NCBI GenBank assembly: GCA_009192285.1
Contig: WBVU01000009.1
Coordinates: forward strand, 62,001 to 126,000
Direction of reading: 5' to 3'
DNA length: 64,000 bases
From: Morchella semilibera
Taxonomy: Eukaryota > Ascomycota > Pezizomycetes > Pezizales > Morchellaceae
Shown here: positions 34,556-46,656 of the stretch, in pieces
How positions within the stretch are numbered: the stretch's first letter is position 1
Layout: the number at the start of each line of letters is the position of its first letter
Notes under the pieces: generated by a model
The model's input: only the letters and a program-made list of their open reading frames with translations
Database searches by the model: none
Told to the model about the DNA's origin: nothing
Position numbers and translations under genes: made by a program

Positions 34556-37500
34556 TTATAACAATACTTCTGGATATACCACATTTTCAGTCTGTGACCC
34601 CCGTTCCTCTGTTTGCAATACCCTTAGCCCTTCGATATTGGTAACCCTTGATAATGCCACATACAATTGCCCATGAGAAAATGGTGCGGACCGCAAATCA
34701 ACTCCTACAACATCCAATGACTGCCCTTGGGACTTGTTTACCGACATAGCAAAGCACAATTGAATAGGAAATTGCCTCCTTGTTAGGATGAATGGCAGTT
34801 CCTTTTCGTTGGTTGATAGCTTTATTCTTGGAATAACCTTAACATGCCCATCAAAATCTCCGCCTAAGATTCTAGCCTCAATACACCGCTGCTCGAGTCG
34901 GGTGATAGTCATTCGCGTTCCGTTACATAAACCTTGTTTTGGATAAAGATTTCTTAGAAGGATCACTAGAGCTCCTATTTTTAATTTAAGGTTGGAGGGT
35001 GGTATTGAGGCAGGATTCAAGCTCTGGAGATATTCAACAGGCAACGCATTGGCTTCTTCCTCAGAATTATCAAGACTAATAGCATCAACCGCATAGTAAT
35101 TATGCACTTCGCCTGATAACTGCCCAAGAACTATATCATTAAACTCTGCAACAGTATCATTACGCATCGCAAGGATTGCTCTCCCTAAAAATGCCTGATG
35201 GTTTACACCTGCACCTCTAACCAAGTCAGGGGGAAAAACATGGTGACAGAGATCTAAGACCGTAGTACACCGCTGAATGAATGGGGGAAGATTTATAACT
35301 CCTTGCCACAAACGTTCATGGGACATGAGACTAAGCCAACTTCCAAACTCATTATTTTCTCTACCACTACGTACCCTCATATTGATCCTGAGACGAAGCA
35401 GTTCAAAGCGTGGCCACAGAATCGACCGCTGAAAACATGCTTCAACTGTTGACACACGGTTGCCTCTTGGGACTACTGGAAGAATCTGTGCGAAATCACC
35501 ACCAAGAATGATCGAGATACCACCAAATAATGCATCATCTCCGGAATCACATACATCATTAAGTGTTCTATTAACTGCCTCGAAGCAGTATTTATGCTGC
35601 ATCGGTACCTCATCCCAAATTATAAGCGCAGTGTGCTTGAGCAAACCGGCTAACATGCTATTCCGACTAATATTGCATACCGATGTTTCATTTATATTGA
35701 TTGGAATTTTGAACCGAGAGTGTGATGTGCGGCCACCTGGGAGGAGCTGTGCGGCAATTCCAGAGGAAGCAACACAGAGAACAATTTTCTCTTGAGAACG
35801 AAAGTGATTACACAACGCTTTATACAAAAACATCTTTCCTGTTCCCGCTGGTCCTTGAAGAAAAAATTGTCCAGATCCTGTATTACTAACTGTCTCAACT
35901 ATTTTATTGAAACATTCCAGTTGATCATCATTTAGTTGTAGCACCCGTTCAACTCGTAGCGTTTCCTCCACACCCCAGTCGTAATTTAGTTCTGCAGCAA
36001 TCATTTCATTCCCAGCAGATCGATTCCAATCAAATATATACTCTGGTAGCCCAAAGTCGGAAAGATTCTTATTAGAATCTGCAAGCATGCGAGCGATAAG
36101 GTACAACCCGTAGTCAAGATGAGGGTCCAGGAAATCAACTGGAACATTGAGAAAAGGGTTGTTCCTTAACGTAATTGGTAGATCATCACATATATTTGGC
36201 GCGAATTGATTCCACAGAGCAATAGGATCGGTTACATCTCCAAAAAGAATTGCTGTTGAAAAGAGGGTATGTAGTGAGGACCCGCTTGAGAATATAACTG
36301 CCTCATTGAAGCATTGTATCCACTCCTGATCATCATCCAATAAACCGAGAGCAATACAGGCAGCTTTAAATGTTGGTTGAAGAACATTATTGATTGTTCT
36401 CAAATGTTCGAAAGATTTGGCACCCCGTACGACCGTCAGTAACAAACGCAGATAATATTTTTCCCCCATCATAGGATTACAGTGATAAATCCGACCAATA
36501 GCAGTTCCTTGTTTACGCCTGCACCATCTTCTCGACTGGCTATTATAAGTAAAATGAGCGGGGAACTCGTGATAGAGATATTGTCTACCATCCTCATTCT
36601 CAGCGTTATACTAAAAATGAGCCATCAGTGTTGAACGTGTTCTATCCATCAGTTGCAACAGTTCCTCATGAGTAGCATTAGCGTTATAAACGATTGGTTG
36701 CTCTCCTGGTAAGTGAATAGCAAGATGAGTAACAGATGGTTGTTCCTCATGCATAGCATATTCAAAAAGTCTCCAAACAGCCTCAGTCGGTCCAATATAG
36801 CGGCCTTGGAGATACCGCTGCACCTCATCCAATTCCCCCAGCAACTTGCAGAGTTGTACGGTCAGATCCTTTATATATATATTTGTGTATATATTTTATA
36901 GCTTGCACTGAGGCGCAAACCTCCACATTGATATGTGCCTTATACCGCCAGGACAGATATGGGTTATAAGGTACTACCCATCGGTTGTCAAGTTCGAAAG
37001 TTGCTTGTCCTGTTGCTGAACCTCGTAAAGGTACTATATGAATCCTTCCGTTGTTTCTCCTTTGGTATAGTGGGTAACCATCTTCTTGAACCACTGTTTC
37101 AGACTGAAAGGCTTTCGGGTACCTTTTGGAACAGGTTTTGATACCTCCAGAAGAGGTTGCTGTCATACATGGTGAATTCGGATTAGCGTTCCCGCAAGGC
37201 CCGTGAACCATACAGCTTTTAATAATTGCTTCAAGTTCCCCATTTGGATCTGTTGCTGGATCAGGGAATTCTGCACAAACTATTTGATCAATGCGATCGG
37301 CGTCTATAAATCTATCATCTGGATGCAGGAAGAGGAGTAAATGCATGTGCGGCAGGCCACGTTTTTGATACTCAATAGTCCAAACACAGCCTAAATATCT
37401 ACCAAATACATTCTTGTGCTTTAACTCCTTGAGAAGCTCCTGTTGTTTCATATGGAATACCCTTGCTACCAAATCAGGTCTATCCACAGCCGTTTGACCC

Positions 37501-39174
37501 GGTTTCAACTCCGCTACAATCTCTGTCCACTTGGGATTTGCAGTAAAAGTGATAAAGAGCGTGGGCCGGCCAAAATGACGAACAATCGCCATAGAGTCTT
37601 GAAATAGCTGTTGCATATACCGATCACCACCGGTATAGCTGCTCGGTAGAATAATTCTTCGCCCCGTCTCTTCAGGATTAAAGTCTTGTTGAATTAACGC
37701 ATCTGCAAGCCCATTGTACAGATCTGAACGGAGCTGATTTTGGTTCAAACGGATCCAGTTTAATTTATTCTGATCGCAGACAGCCCACGCATCAACCAAA
37801 TATTGCTGTAACAGCCTTTGCCCTAAGAACAATGTTTTTGGCTCTGTTCCCCGCTCATGTAACCGGAATCTAATGTATGTGAGTATTAATTCATTATATA
37901 TTTTTATCGAAGTGTTGAATTTACCTATAAAAGGCGCGTTGGCTTATTCGAAGATTTTTCCGTGTGCCTCTTTCATTTCGTAGCTCAAGGCTCCAATGGT
38001 AACCCAAATCACCACAGGGGAATAACAAAACGTAATGCAACGGCATATATGCAGCATGATTTGGATTTATAATACTGAACAGATTATTCTCTGTAGGATT
38101 TCGGTATGCAAGTACTATGTCTCGGAAACCTGCTTGACCGTATTCATCTGGAAGTATAACCGCTACTTCATTGCTTGTGGGCAAATTCTCACAGCGTCGG
38201 TCTGCCCCACTCTCCATAATCAATTGTAGTTGAGGATTCAGTAGTACTCGTGCATTCCCATCTTGAGAAGACGCAGAGGCTAAACGTTCCTTTGCTGTCT
38301 TATAAACCCCAACAAAAGGATTTACATTGTTCAACTCATTTGTTAGACGTTCCAAAATAGTAACGTTTAAGGTAGGATGTCGTTCTTGACGTGCCTGAGC
38401 AGCATACCGTGGATCATAGAAATAAAGTTGTGCAAAAGTTGGTACTGCAGCGGGAGCGGGATCTAGTGGGCCCTGTAAATGATAAAGTTCCCCATGTATT
38501 TGAAAACATGTAACACCCGCTCTTACTCTTTCAGCCAGTCTATTGTCAGCATTATATTTCACCGAAGTGAATGCTAACGCTGAGTTGTACTCTCTTATTT
38601 TATTCCTGAACTCTCTTGCAACAGTATCTAATGATTCCAACAAATACCGCAAATACTCAGGCGCCGGGCGTAAATCAGGCAAGATGACATCCCCCTTTTT
38701 GCAACAGCTTTCAAAACGTGGCACAGCTAAACTGCTACTTTGAACTCTCTCAGCTATCCAATGAGATGCATTGCATTCGTTGCAAATGGTTGTCATACCC
38801 CCTAGGTTCAAGGATCTCCAACGTTGCCATGAAGACAGAAATGCTAAAGGCAGTATCGGTGATTCCTGTACTCCCAAATTGGACTACAATATCTATTAGA
38901 TATATTCAATGTATCTTTACTCTTTATAAATTTTTGCTTACCCCTAAATTGTTACGATATTCTATAATTCTTAGCTCATTTCGACGTTGTCGACGTCTTG
39001 CTTCTCCCAACTACAACCATGGTCAGTATATGTTTTGATCAATAGGCTTACAAAAAAGATATATTTGCTCACCAAACATTCCCGACATTGCTTGTATGGT
39101 TGACCGCGTCTATTTAGACCAAAAGCGTCTACCGGCTTGATCCGACGACATTTTATACATTTGATTGTGGACAT
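34556..39174 (-). pseudogene. Helitron replicase: HUH Rep endonuclease plus PIF1-like helicase
   Basis: Rolling-circle transposase. Exons read 39174-39073 (zinc-finger-like CIKCRRIKPVDAFG...CRECL), 39010-38942, 38883-37925, then 37869 downward. The second conserved N-terminal block has CNECNASHWIAE and CCKKGDVILP. The Rep core has FITFTANPKW, the HUH motif in RGLPHMHLLLFL and the tyrosine motif YIHKYIYKG. The helicase (34556-36472) has GPAGTGKM, LIIWDEVPM, LGGDFAQILPVVPRG and the ending FAMSVNKSQGQSL...YVALSRV. Three lesions: an extra G in the G5 run near 36830 shifts the frame, a TAG stop lies at about 36611, and Walker A has GKM instead of GKT/S. Probably inactive unless two of these are sequence errors. 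Confidence 0.9.
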
Positions 39175-39858
39175 GTTAACTGAACCCGATGAGGGCTGGG
39201 TGTGAATAGTATGTATGGATCAGTGGTAAAATTGCTTGTAATCAACAGTAGATTTATTCAAATTCAAATGAATTTTTTTTATTTTTTTTATCAAAAAAGT
39301 TTTTTTTCTTGAAGAGCAGTTCTTGTTCAACACCCAGCCCTCATATACCCACCGGTGTCATGAGCGGCGATACCGGCGCTTTGACGCACCTGGGGTTATT
39401 TTGGGGGTCGAAAACAGGTCCTTTTTGGTGGGGTTCCGCAACTCCGCAGGTTGCTACAGCTAAGCGACACCACACCTCAACCACACAGGAACACCAAAAC
39501 TTTGGGGGAAGTTACCCTATCTTTGATTTCCTGACTCTCCGGTCCCAAACCAAAGACTTCAGATCCTTTGACGCTCCGGGGGTTATTTTGGGGGTCGAAA
39601 ACACATTTTTTCTAACCCCCTATTTTTTAACCTCCATTCAATTCTACCACTTTTTCTCTCTCTATCTATACCTCTCTTACATTTAGCAATCACATTTTTA
39701 CTAAATGCGACCGCAAACACACTCTATTTCACTTATAAGCGAAGCCGCACCCATTCCTCCATTCCTCCAGGTAGGGTAGGGTAACCTGCAACCCTGCACT
39801 GTCCAACCAATCATGTTTTGAGAAAGTGCGCAAAAGTGATAATCTAGTACATAGTAGA

Positions 39859-40132
39859 CTAGGGGTTCCACCTCGCGACCGGCGAGTTGTGTAGATTTTG
39901 GGGAACAGCGGTAAACTAATCCTCTCTCTACGGTACGTACATGTAATTATGGGAGCCTTCGGCCCTTCCTCCCTCCCCCCAATTCCCACCAGTTTAACCT
40001 TTCATTGCCTTGTGATACAATTCAGTTCACAGGTCTTGATGTGTCGTGCTTAGTCAATACCTCCGTCACTCTCAACCAATAAGGTTGCTATGCCAAGGAG
40101 TGCGAAAATGTCATAATCTAGTACATAGTAGA
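39859..40132 (-). mobile_element. Non-autonomous Helitron (274 bp)
   Basis: The minus-strand 5' end TCTACTATGTACTAGATTA starts at 40132. The 3' end is an imperfect hairpin (39872-39886) followed by a spacer and CTAG at 39859. Subterminal blocks are shared with the neighbours: GGGAACAGCGGTAA near the 3' end matches the 551-bp element, and GTGCG-AAA-TG-TAATC near the 5' end matches the 6.1-kb element. Confidence 0.8.
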
Positions 40133-41447
40133 CATGTACTTACATGTATGTATGTACCTACTTTATGTACTCTACATGCACACCCTATTAGCTACATGTA
40201 ACGAAGGGATATTTGTATATGTACCCAAGGTGTCGGAAAGCTACAGTAATAGACACCATAACAATACGGTATCGTGTAAACCTCCGGATTAAATTGGAGT
40301 TTCGGCCATTGTACTGTAGCAATACTGTACGATACGCAGTGGCATGGTGTTCTGGCAGATAAGGTACGTACCGGATACACTCAATTTTTTGGTACTGTAG
40401 TGATGCACATTTGGTGATTTTAATCACAAGGCTATTCAAAGTATGTACACGTATCCCTTGGATGAATGGGGCAGTGGATATCTCAGCTGCAGTTGGAACA
40501 CTCCGTCTGCTTATGAACCAATAAGAAGAATACGTGGCGGTAGTTCTACTCGTATGTAGAGTAGAAGGCTGGTTACACAGGAGTTGAAATTCCCTGTTTG
40601 TCTTGAATACGCCCCTCACTCTGCCTTGTGTGACGGGCCTTCTATTCCAGTTAATGCGTATATAACGCCGACTTGAAAATGTGATATGCGCACTTCCCAC
40701 AGAAACGCGCAGTGTAAAAGTGTAAAAACCTTCTGACCACTAGGAGTTTGTGCCTCTACCCTCCATTACAAAAGTCCCTGGGCACATTATAGCAAGCCCC
40801 TTTATTTTTTTTTATTTGCAATCAAGCCTTTCCTTCCCATCCCCATACAAAGCGTTGAATGTTAAGGATAGAAACTTACAACCTCAGCACATCAGTATTG
40901 ACGCACATAATTAACCTCCTGTCTTCTCGTCTAAATCTATCAGCAGAAAATAGCTCGTTTGAGGTGGGTAGGATACTGTGCCGTAGTTGTTGTGTTCTGG
41001 TTATCAGAGACGTTATTAATGGATTTACTAGGTGAACCTCGAGCCACTTGCAATTATATATAAACGGTCGTTGCTTTTACTCTTAACTATCCTTGGACGA
41101 TCGAGGGCCTCAATTAACTGTCAGTAACTCTCATTCGAGGTAGGGGCTTACGGTGATTGTGAAAGTTACTAGTAGGATAAATTTAATCAGTCCTTCTAAT
41201 ACAGCTGTCTCCCGGAAGCAGCGTACAGCCTTCATTTAGAGAAAACGTATCGATCACTACTAGCCCTTTTGGCATCTATACTCAGACTTCCTCGACCCAA
41301 AGTGTAATATATCAAAGCCTTGTCTCCCGTAACTCGGAGATCAGCCAACAAGATCCCAACAGCTAGTTTGAGGTAAAGCGTTGTGATATCTCGGTTTAAG
41401 ATATTTGCTAAGTTCTCTGGTCAGCTGGGTTGTCTATCAAAACCGAT
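40133..41447. other. Intergenic
   Basis: TACATGTA copies lie at 40141 and 40193. There is no supported gene: a minus-strand open frame at 40188-40700 lacks protein-like composition and overlaps simple intergenic sequence. The last 300 bp presumably contain the promoter of the ankyrin gene. Confidence 0.5.
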
Positions 41448-44400
41448 ATGTCATCGACCGAACCCCCCACCAGCACAGAAAACGAAGATTTGGAGAGTGT
41501 GAATGACGACCTCGTAAAAGCTGCCGAGAGAGGAGATTGTCCAGAAGTACAAAGACTGCTCGACCTAGGGGCGTCTATTCATGCTCGATATCCCCCTACT
41601 GGAAGGTTCAATAATAGAAACTATGAGGTTATTTCGGGTGGTGGGAGATTGGGGCGTGGAATGATGCGATGCAAGTACCTGAATCCTAATGCCAAAGAGG
41701 ATGAATTTGTGGAGGGGAAGAGGCATCTTTTTGCCAGGACAGCTTTACAAGCAGCTTCAGACGGCGGACACGAGGAAGCAGTGGAGCTATTGATAAGTCG
41801 AAGGGCCGAGATTAACGCTGCACCGGCTAGGTGTTGTGGACGAACGGCACTACAGGCGGCCGCGGGGGGCGGGCACGAAGGGATAGTAAAGATACTGGTG
41901 GATGCGAAGGCCGATGTTAATGCCAGCCCGGCCAGGTCTCGCGGGAAGACGGCACTACAGGCAGCGGTGGAGGGCGGGCACGAAGGGATAGTAAAGATAC
42001 TGGTGAATGCGAAGGCCGATGTTAATGCCAGCCCGGCGGCCGGATCTGATGGGAGGACGGCACTACAGGCAGCGGCGGGGGGCGGGCACGAAGCGATAGT
42101 AAAGATACTGATGGGTGCGAAGGCCGATGTTAATGCCAGCCCGGCCGGATCTGATGGGAGGACGGCACTGCAGGCAGCGGTGGAGGGCGGGCACGAGGGG
42201 ATAGTAAAGATACTGGTGGATGCGAAGGCCGATGTTAATGCCAGCCCGGCCAGATCTGATGGGAGGAAGGCACTGCAGGCAGCGGTGGAGGGCGGGCACG
42301 AAGGGATAGTAAAGATACTGGTGGATGCGAAGGCCGATGTTAATGCCAGCCCGGCCGGATCTAGTGGGAGGACGGCACTACAGGCAGCGGCGGGGGGCGG
42401 GCACGAAGCGATAGTAAAGATACTGATGGATGCGAAGGCCGATGTTAATGCCAGCCCGGCCGGATCTAGTGGGAGGACGGCACTACAGGCAGCGGCGGGG
42501 GCGGGCACGAAGCGATAGTAAAGATACTGATGGGTGCGAAGGCCGATGTTAATGCCAGCCCGGCCATATTTGATGGGAGGACGGCACTACAGGCAGCGGC
42601 GGAGGGCGGGCACGAAGCGATAGTAAAGATACTGATGGATGCGAAGGCCGATGTTAATGCCAGCCCGGCCTTATTTGGGAGGGCGGCACTACAGGCAGCG
42701 GCGGGGGGCGGGCACGAAGGGATAGTAAAGATACTAGTAGATGCGAAGGCTGATGTTAATGCCAGATCTAGCGGGGGGGCAGCACTGCAGGCAGCGGCGG
42801 GGGGCGGGCACGAAGGGATAGTAAAGATACTGGTGGATGCGAAGGCTGATGTTAATGCCAGATCTGGCGGGGGGACAGCACTGCAGGCAGCGGCGGGGGG
42901 CGGGCACGAAGCGATAGTAAAGATACTGATGGATGCGAAGGCCGATGTTAATGCCAGCCCGGCGGCCGGATCTGATGGGAGGACGGCACTACAGGCAGCG
43001 GCGGGGGGCGGGCACGAAGCGATAGTAAAGATACTGATGGGTGCGAAGGCCGATGTTAATGCCAGCCCGGCCATATTTGATGGGAGGACGGCACTACAGG
43101 CAGCGGCGGGAGGCGGGCACGAAGCGATAGTAAAGATACTGATGGATGCGAAGGCCGATGTTAATGCCAGCCCAACTGGATATCGTGGGAGGACGGCACT
43201 GCAGGCAGCGGCGGGGGGCGGGCACGAAGCGATAGTAAAGATACTGATGGGTGCGAAGGCCGATGTTAATGCCAGCCCGGCCAGAACTGATGGGAGGACG
43301 GCACTACAGGCAGCGGCGGAGGGCGGGCACGAAGGGATAGTAAAGATACTGGTGGATGCGAAGGCCGATGTTAATGCCAGACCGGTCTTGTTTGGGAGGG
43401 CGGCACTACAGGCAGCGGTGGAGGGCGGGCACGAAGGGATAGTAAAGATACTGGTGGATGCGAAGGCCGATGTTAATGCCAGACCGGCCTTTTTTGGGAG
43501 GGCGGCACTACAGGCAGCGGTGGAGGGCGGGCACGAAGGGATAGTAAAGATACTGGTGGATGCGAAGGCTGATGTTAATGCCAGATCTGGCGGGGGGGCA
43601 GCACTGCAGGCAGCGGCGGGGGGCGGGCACGAAGGGATAGTAAAGATACTGGTGGATGCGAAGGCTGATGTTAATGCCAGATCTGGCGGGGAGACAGCAC
43701 TGCAGGCAGCGGTGGAGGGTGGGCACGAAGGGATAGTAAAGGTACTGGTGGATGCGAAGGCTGATGTTAATGCCAGATCTGGCGGGGGGACAGCACTGCA
43801 GGCAGCGGCGGGGGGCGGGCACGAAGCGATAGTAAAGATACTGATGGATGCGAAGGCCGATGTTAATGCCAGCCCGGCCGGATCTGATGGGAGGACGGCA
43901 CTGCAGGCAGCGGCGGAGGGCGGGCACGAAGCGATAGTAAAGATACTGATGGATGCGAAGGCCGATGTTAATGCCAGCCCGGCCGGATCTGATGGGAGGA
44001 CGGCACTGCAGGCAGCGGCGGAGGGCGGGCACGAAGCGATAGTAAAGATACTGATGGATGCGAAGGCCGATGTTAATGCCAGCCCGGCCGAATCTAGTGG
44101 GAGGACGGCACTACAGGCAGCGGCGGGGGGCGGGCATGGAGCGATAGTAAAGATACTGATGGGTGCGAAGGCCGATGTTAATGCCAGCCCGGCCAGAACT
44201 GATGGGAGGACGGCACTACAGGCAGCGGCGGAGGGCGGGCACGAAGCGATAGTAAAGATACTGATCGGTGCGGGAGCGAAAATCGTCATAGCTAGTCACG
44301 GACATAGCAAACTCATAATGAAGAATTTCATGAAATCCCCTAATCTGAATTTAAGAGCTAGAAACCAGTTTGGATTGACACCACTTCACGAAGCTCTGCG

Positions 44401-46656
44401 GGAGTACGTTAAAGCTTCGCAGGAAGCACACGAGTCGAGGGCCGAGACAATACTAACTCTCATTATCGAAATTCTGGGGGTGAAAGAAAACGGAATTGAT
44501 ATAAAGGATCACTCGGGGAAATCACCTCTGGAGACTGCGACTGAATCAAAGGACCCTTTACCAATGCTAAGGCACTTAGTTTCAAAAGACGCGGATACCG
44601 GGTGTTTGAGGACGGAAGTGTTGATCAACCTACTGCGCTCTGAAGGGGAAAAAGAGACCCCTCAGAATATCGGTCTGTGCTGTGGTCCGGATGGGGATAC
44701 TCGTATCTTAGCGGATGAGGAGGGGGGGTGGCCAAGCAGAGATCGATATGTAATATTGGACCCATGGATTCAGATGTGAGTGCTCGACGACTGGGGGTGG
44801 GGCCACATTGAACCCAAGTACGGGATATAAAGAATCTGGAGTCGCTAACATAACGAATCATGCTGTGGTAAAGATCATGTAGACTTCCCGATATCAGTGT
44901 GTATAAGTCTTTCATAAAACCATTGGGCGAACTTTCGTCCCAAGAGTCAACGCTCTATAAGGACTCGACAGAAAATATTATCGACTTCAGATGGTATCGT
45001 GGAGGACTCACTAGTTCGACAAGTCTATTTCCGGGAGTCCGTAGAAGAGCTGATATAGCGATCGACGTTAGAGTTGAGGCGGAGTCAGCAAACGTACCTG
45101 AGGTGGAGTCAGCAAATGGGATGGAAGGTTAGACCCTTGCTACACGCTCATTGAATATCCTAGTTTTTTCTCACAGCCTCTAGGACTAGGAGTAATTGGC
45201 TATGTACGCTTTTGCATCTTCCTAATTCCAGATGCGGAAGGGGCCGCGCAGGATGGGTTAGAGAAGGAATTGCAACCATTCACATTTACGAAGCAAAAGG
45301 TCGAAATTTCTTGGATAATGGCGCATCCCAACGCAACCAGTTGCAAGAAGCAGCCTAAATATGGAGATCATCACCCTAAAGAGTTATTCTTACGTTCCTT
45401 GCTATACCAAGGGACTTTAAGATTGGAGTATCTTTCGATTCCTTCTCACGGGGCAGAATTTGCTACCTTGTTGCTTGATGATGTCCATCGGAGATGGCTC
45501 GAACTTCTGGAAGGCGGTAGGCTGCATCTTGAAAAGATTGTAAGTTCGAGTTCATAGGATTTATCCTATCCAAAACCCTCCAATAGTTATGTACTTAAAC
45601 TTTGCTAACTGTGAAATAGCGTGATATCCAGCTGGAAAAAGGGGGAGAAGATCCCGGGATCATTAGGTGTCTTTTGCAAGACAGTCGGGAGTGGAACAAA
45701 CTCCGTTCGGGTTTGCAGGTTCATATATTGAAAGCGCGGGAACTCTGGGAGATGTTCAAAGACAATGAGGCTCTCTTCTTAGAAGTGGCAGAATCGGGTA
45801 AGGATAGTTACCACATCAATGACTATTTGGGGGGATCGGAGAGGCCACAGATAGAAAAACTCGAAGCATTGGTGAAACTATCAAAAAAAGTCGGACTTTT
45901 AGAAAAATGCATCGATGAGATAACCGAATTAAAAGCAGAAACAAAGGATATGATTGAACTCGTGAGTATTTCCTTTTCGAAGATGAGTTTTTATCGTAAT
46001 GCTCATTAACAATCAATAAAGGAGTTCAGTTTAGTCTCTATCTATGAGGCTCGGGAGTCTATTAACATGTCTCTGAGCATGAAGAGGCTTAGTTGGATAA
46101 CAGTAAGTTTGAACCAATCTATTGAATATAGTTCCAACATCTAACAAAATCGCCAGTTTATCTTTTTCCCTTTGACATTTGTTTCCGTAAGTGATTCAAT
46201 TGTTTTTCTCATTAGATGCGATAAGAAGCCCTGTGTAGGTAGTGCAGTGCTCCTGACGATAACAGGGACTTTTCGGTATGAATTTAGATGTCCTTGGAAA
46301 TAACCCAAGATGGACTTTGGTATTTCGTTATTGCCTGTCCAGTTTTGACTCTGGTTTTCGTGGTCTGGATCGTGTTTAAATATTCTTCGGTAGGTTGAAG
46401 TTTTTCACAGTATGCTTGTATAAAAGGGATACTGATATTTGAATTCAAGATTTCCGACTGGATCGAGGAAAACTTGGGAGAGAAATTGAAGCTGTTATTC
46501 ACCAGCTGCGGTAAAGGGGGTTCGAAATCTGGAAATTCCTCAGCGTCTGATGTCGTTGCTCCAAAGCCGACACCCTCAAGCTTAAGGAGGAGAACTTGGA
46601 GGTCCAAGAAGAGGCCGCATGATACGGAGCAAGGAATGGACCTAGATTTATTCTAG
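41448..46656 (+). CDS. Ankyrin-repeat protein with C-terminal CorA-like transporter domain
   Basis: Large predicted membrane protein of about 1,550 residues. Exons: 41448-44775, 44898-45127, 45232-45539, 45620-45961, 46022-46102, 46157-46186, 46266-46389, 46450-46656. An acidic N-terminus and one divergent repeat lead into 25 highly similar ankyrin repeats, then two divergent repeats (GLTPLHEAL, KSPLETA). The C-terminal part has a long helix ending KETKDMIEL-like, then SLVSIYEARESINMSLSMKR, membrane helix 1 (WITFIFFPLTFVSGLF), the CorA signature GMN, membrane helix 2 (WYFVIACPVLTLVFVVW) and a basic tail. Two single-base indels interrupt it: one G short in the G run at 42497-42501, and one T too many at 46316-46318. 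They cancel in length. CorA-like proteins carry Mg2+ or related ions; transport here is unproven. Confidence 0.85.
41736..44270 (+). repeat. Tandem ankyrin-coding DNA array, ~25 units of 96-108 bp
   Basis: Units share near-identical DNA and encode RTALQAAAGGGHEAIVKILM plus DAKADVNA and a variable tip. Two linked variants alternate: GIVKILV (with D/N) and AIVKILM (with D/G). The tip differs between units (SPARSRG, SPAAGSDG, RSGGG, RPVLFG, SPTGYRG and others), changing unit length by multiples of 3. The pattern indicates repeated block duplication or gene conversion. Because the period is in frame, the antisense strand is open too. Confidence 0.92.

Larger units (their letters stand above)
33749..39858 (-). 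mobile_element. Rep/helicase-encoding Helitron (6,110 bp)
   Basis: The minus-strand 5' terminus TCTACTATGTACTAGATTA is at 39858. The 3' terminus is a CTCGCGGTCGCGAG hairpin (33764-33777) followed by 11 bases and CTAG at 33749. The element encodes a HUH replication initiator fused to a PIF1-like helicase. Its 5' leader contains a direct repeat (GTTATTTTGGGGGTCGAAAA near 39391 and 39581), and its 3' region an array of intron/exon-like units. The coding region has an in-frame stop and a frameshift. Confidence 0.9.

Noticed and set aside
40188-40700. 170-codon minus-strand frame
   Set aside because: Composition unlike the real genes, no domain and overlap with intergenic motifs at its end.
41736-44270. 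CRISPR-like or satellite array
   Set aside because: The regular repeats are in-frame ankyrin codons; there are no spacers between constant repeats.
42466-44289. 607-codon open frame antisense to the ankyrin gene, and 41621-42508 likewise
   Set aside because: The ankyrin DNA units are multiples of three, so a frame without stops in one unit stays open throughout. The antisense product (CPPAAACSAV repeats) is a shadow of the repeat.
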